In this document: positions 62,455-64,000 of the stretch, one piece after another | How positions within the stretch are numbered: the stretch's first letter is position 1 | How the letters are laid out: each line of letters begins with the position of its first letter | Assembly: GCA_030826915.1 (NCBI GenBank) | Contig: JAUUDE010000010.1 | Coordinates: forward strand, 21,469-85,468 | Reading direction: 5' to 3' | Source: Thiomicrospira sp. | GTDB lineage: Bacteria > Pseudomonadota > Gammaproteobacteria > Thiomicrospirales > Thiomicrospiraceae | Length of the DNA stretch: 64,000 bases | The notes under the pieces: model-generated | The model's input: the letters and a program-made list of their open reading frames with translations, nothing else | The model's database searches: none | What the model was told of the DNA's origin: nothing | Translations under genes and position numbers: made by a program

Positions 62455-63423
62455 ATGAATTTAGTAGAAAAGTTAATTAAAAATAAGCAGTGTTTAGCGA
62501 TTATGGGGCCTACCGCCTCTGGAAAAAGTCAGCTTTCAATGCTCTTGGCTAAAGAGATTCCAATCGAAATTATTAGTGTCGATTCTGCCTTAATCTACCG
62601 TGATATGGATATTGGAACAGCAAAGCCAACTCAGCAAGAGTTGGTTGATGTTGTGCATCATTTGATTAATACCCATGATGTTAAAGAAACCTATTCAGCC
62701 TCTGAGTTTGTTGATGATGTGAATCGTTTAGTAGCAGAGATTTTTACCCGTGGCTGTTTGCCTGTTTTGGTCGGTGGAACCATGATGTATTTTAATGCGT
62801 TACAACAAGGTATGTCGGATTTGCCTTCGGCCGATGAAACGATTAGAGCTAAATGGTTACAAATTTGGGATGAATTTCCAGAGTTGCTACACGAAAAGCT
62901 TTTGGATATTGACCCTGTGTCTGCGGAACGTATTCACAAAAACGATCCTCAACGCCTGGTTCGCGCAATAGAAGTGTATGAGCTAACAGGTAAAACCTTA
63001 ACCGAATTTAGAGCGGAGCCAAAAAAAGGACTGCCAGAGTTTGAATTGATTAAAGTGGCATTAATTCCAGAAGATCGCGCTAAACTGCATAAACAGATTG
63101 AAAAGCGTTTTTTGACTATGTTGGATTCTGGTTTTTTAAATGAAGCTAAAGCTCTGTATGAACGCGGTGATTTAGATGAAGATATGACTTCTATGCGCAG
63201 TGTCGGTTACAGGCAGGCCTGGTTGTTTTTAGACGGTGAATATGATTATGAGACCTTTATTGAAAAAGGTTTGGTGGCAACAAGGCAATTGGCAAAGCGT
63301 CAATTAACCTGGTTAAGAAAAGAGCAAGATTTGTTGATTATAGACCCTTATGAAACCAACGCCGAGGAACGTGTTGTAGCGACAATGGCTTTGCTTGAAA
63401 CTAGGGCGGAACAGTTGCAGTAA
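62455..63423 (+). CDS. miaA: tRNA dimethylallyltransferase
   Basis: AIMGPTASGKSQLSMLLAK, ISVDSALIYRDMDIGTAKPT, MRSVGYRQAW. Confidence 0.98.
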   Translation: MNLVEKLIKNKQCLAIMGPTASGKSQLSMLLAKEIPIEIISVDSALIYRDMDIGTAKPTQQELVDVVHHLINTHDVKETYSASEFVDDVNRLVAEIFTRGCLPVLVGGTMMYFNALQQGMSDLPSADETIRAKWLQIWDEFPELLHEKLLDIDPVSAERIHKNDPQRLVRAIEVYELTGKTLTEFRAEPKKGLPEFELIKVALIPEDRAKLHKQIEKRFLTMLDSGFLNEAKALYERGDLDEDMTSMRSVGYRQAWLFLDGEYDYETFIEKGLVATRQLAKRQLTWLRKEQDLLIIDPYETNAEERVVATMALLETRAEQLQ

Positions 63424-63636
63424 ATTCTTTGCATTGAGTATTAAGATTTATCTGTAAATAAAACTTATTGATAAAACAAAATTTAAAGGCTGTGGTATGC
63501 TTTTCGCTGGATAGCCTGAAGTAATTCAAATAAAGTCAATTTAATTGTCCTTAAGCGTTTTAGATTACTGTCAACTTCTGTAATAGAGAGCTGTGCATGA
63601 GAGAGTTCTCATAAAAAAATAATAATAGGAATAATC

Positions 63637-63900
63637 ATGGAGAATAAGAAAGTGGCTAAAGCACTTCCAATTCAGGACCCTTATTTAAATGCTCTAAGAA
63701 AAGAGCGTATTAGTGTTTCAATTTATTTGGTAAATGGCGTTAAGCTACAAGGTAAAGTGGATTCATTTGACCAATTTGTTGTTTTATTAAGAAGCAATGT
63801 CACACAGATGGTTTATAAGCACGCAATTTCTACAATTGTGCCAATGCGTGATCCAAAGCCTTATGAGTCTTTATCTGAAGATGGTCCGAGTTCTGAATAG
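63637..63900 (+). CDS. hfq: RNA chaperone Hfq
   Basis: [56 protein letters not shown]; miaA-hfq synteny. Confidence 0.98.
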   Translation: MENKKVAKALPIQDPYLNALRKERISVSIYLVNGVKLQGKVDSFDQFVVLLRSNVTQMVYKHAISTIVPMRDPKPYESLSEDGPSSE

Positions 63901-64000
63901 TAGTTCATACTGATTTTCTTAGGTTAATTCTATTATCTATTGTCTAATTTGCCCTAAATTTGGTAAAGTGCACACCTTTTTTAAAATAATTAGTCGACTA

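Noticed and set aside
63250-63258. GAGACCTTT inside miaA (also partial matches at 21481 and 30995)
   Set aside because: 9-bp matches are near chance expectation and lack a second inverted end; not called as MITE copies.

Overview
The window is a chromosomal segment of a low-GC gammaproteobacterium. Gene content and synteny suggest a Thiomicrospira/Thiomicrorhabdus/Hydrogenovibrio-like relative, but this is inference and was not searched. Most of it is housekeeping: ruvAB, tolQRAB-pal-cpoB-queC, tRNA-Lys, ntrBC, glnB/K, psd, argG, lpxH, ppiA/B, cysS, slt, mltD, gloB, rnhA-dnaQ, hrpA, glnS, dbpA, bcp, rsxABCDGE-nth, metG, apbC/mrp, mutL-miaA-hfq. No phage, transposase, CRISPR array or known defence system was seen. 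The unusual signal is mostly non-coding: (1) the octamer palindrome CAGGCCTG occurs 22 times by eye (7 as the 12-mer ACCAGGCCTGGT), far above expectation, like a 'highly iterated palindrome'; (2) a probable unannotated sRNA at ~24477-24566 has a near-consensus promoter with an operator-like palindrome in its spacer, three hairpins, an exposed UCCUCCUCU anti-Shine-Dalgarno stretch and an intrinsic terminator; (3) a ~265-bp structured repeat has ~31-bp terminal inverted repeats (3 copies); (4) a 159-160-bp MITE-like element has GAGACCTTTGCAC ends (2 copies plus a TIR-only hairpin); (5) TAGTCGACTA palindromes cluster at 56-64 kb; (6) a 54-bp perfect palindrome acts as a convergent terminator. Two genes look frameshifted: a CHASE/PAS histidine kinase and a small protein after ntrC.
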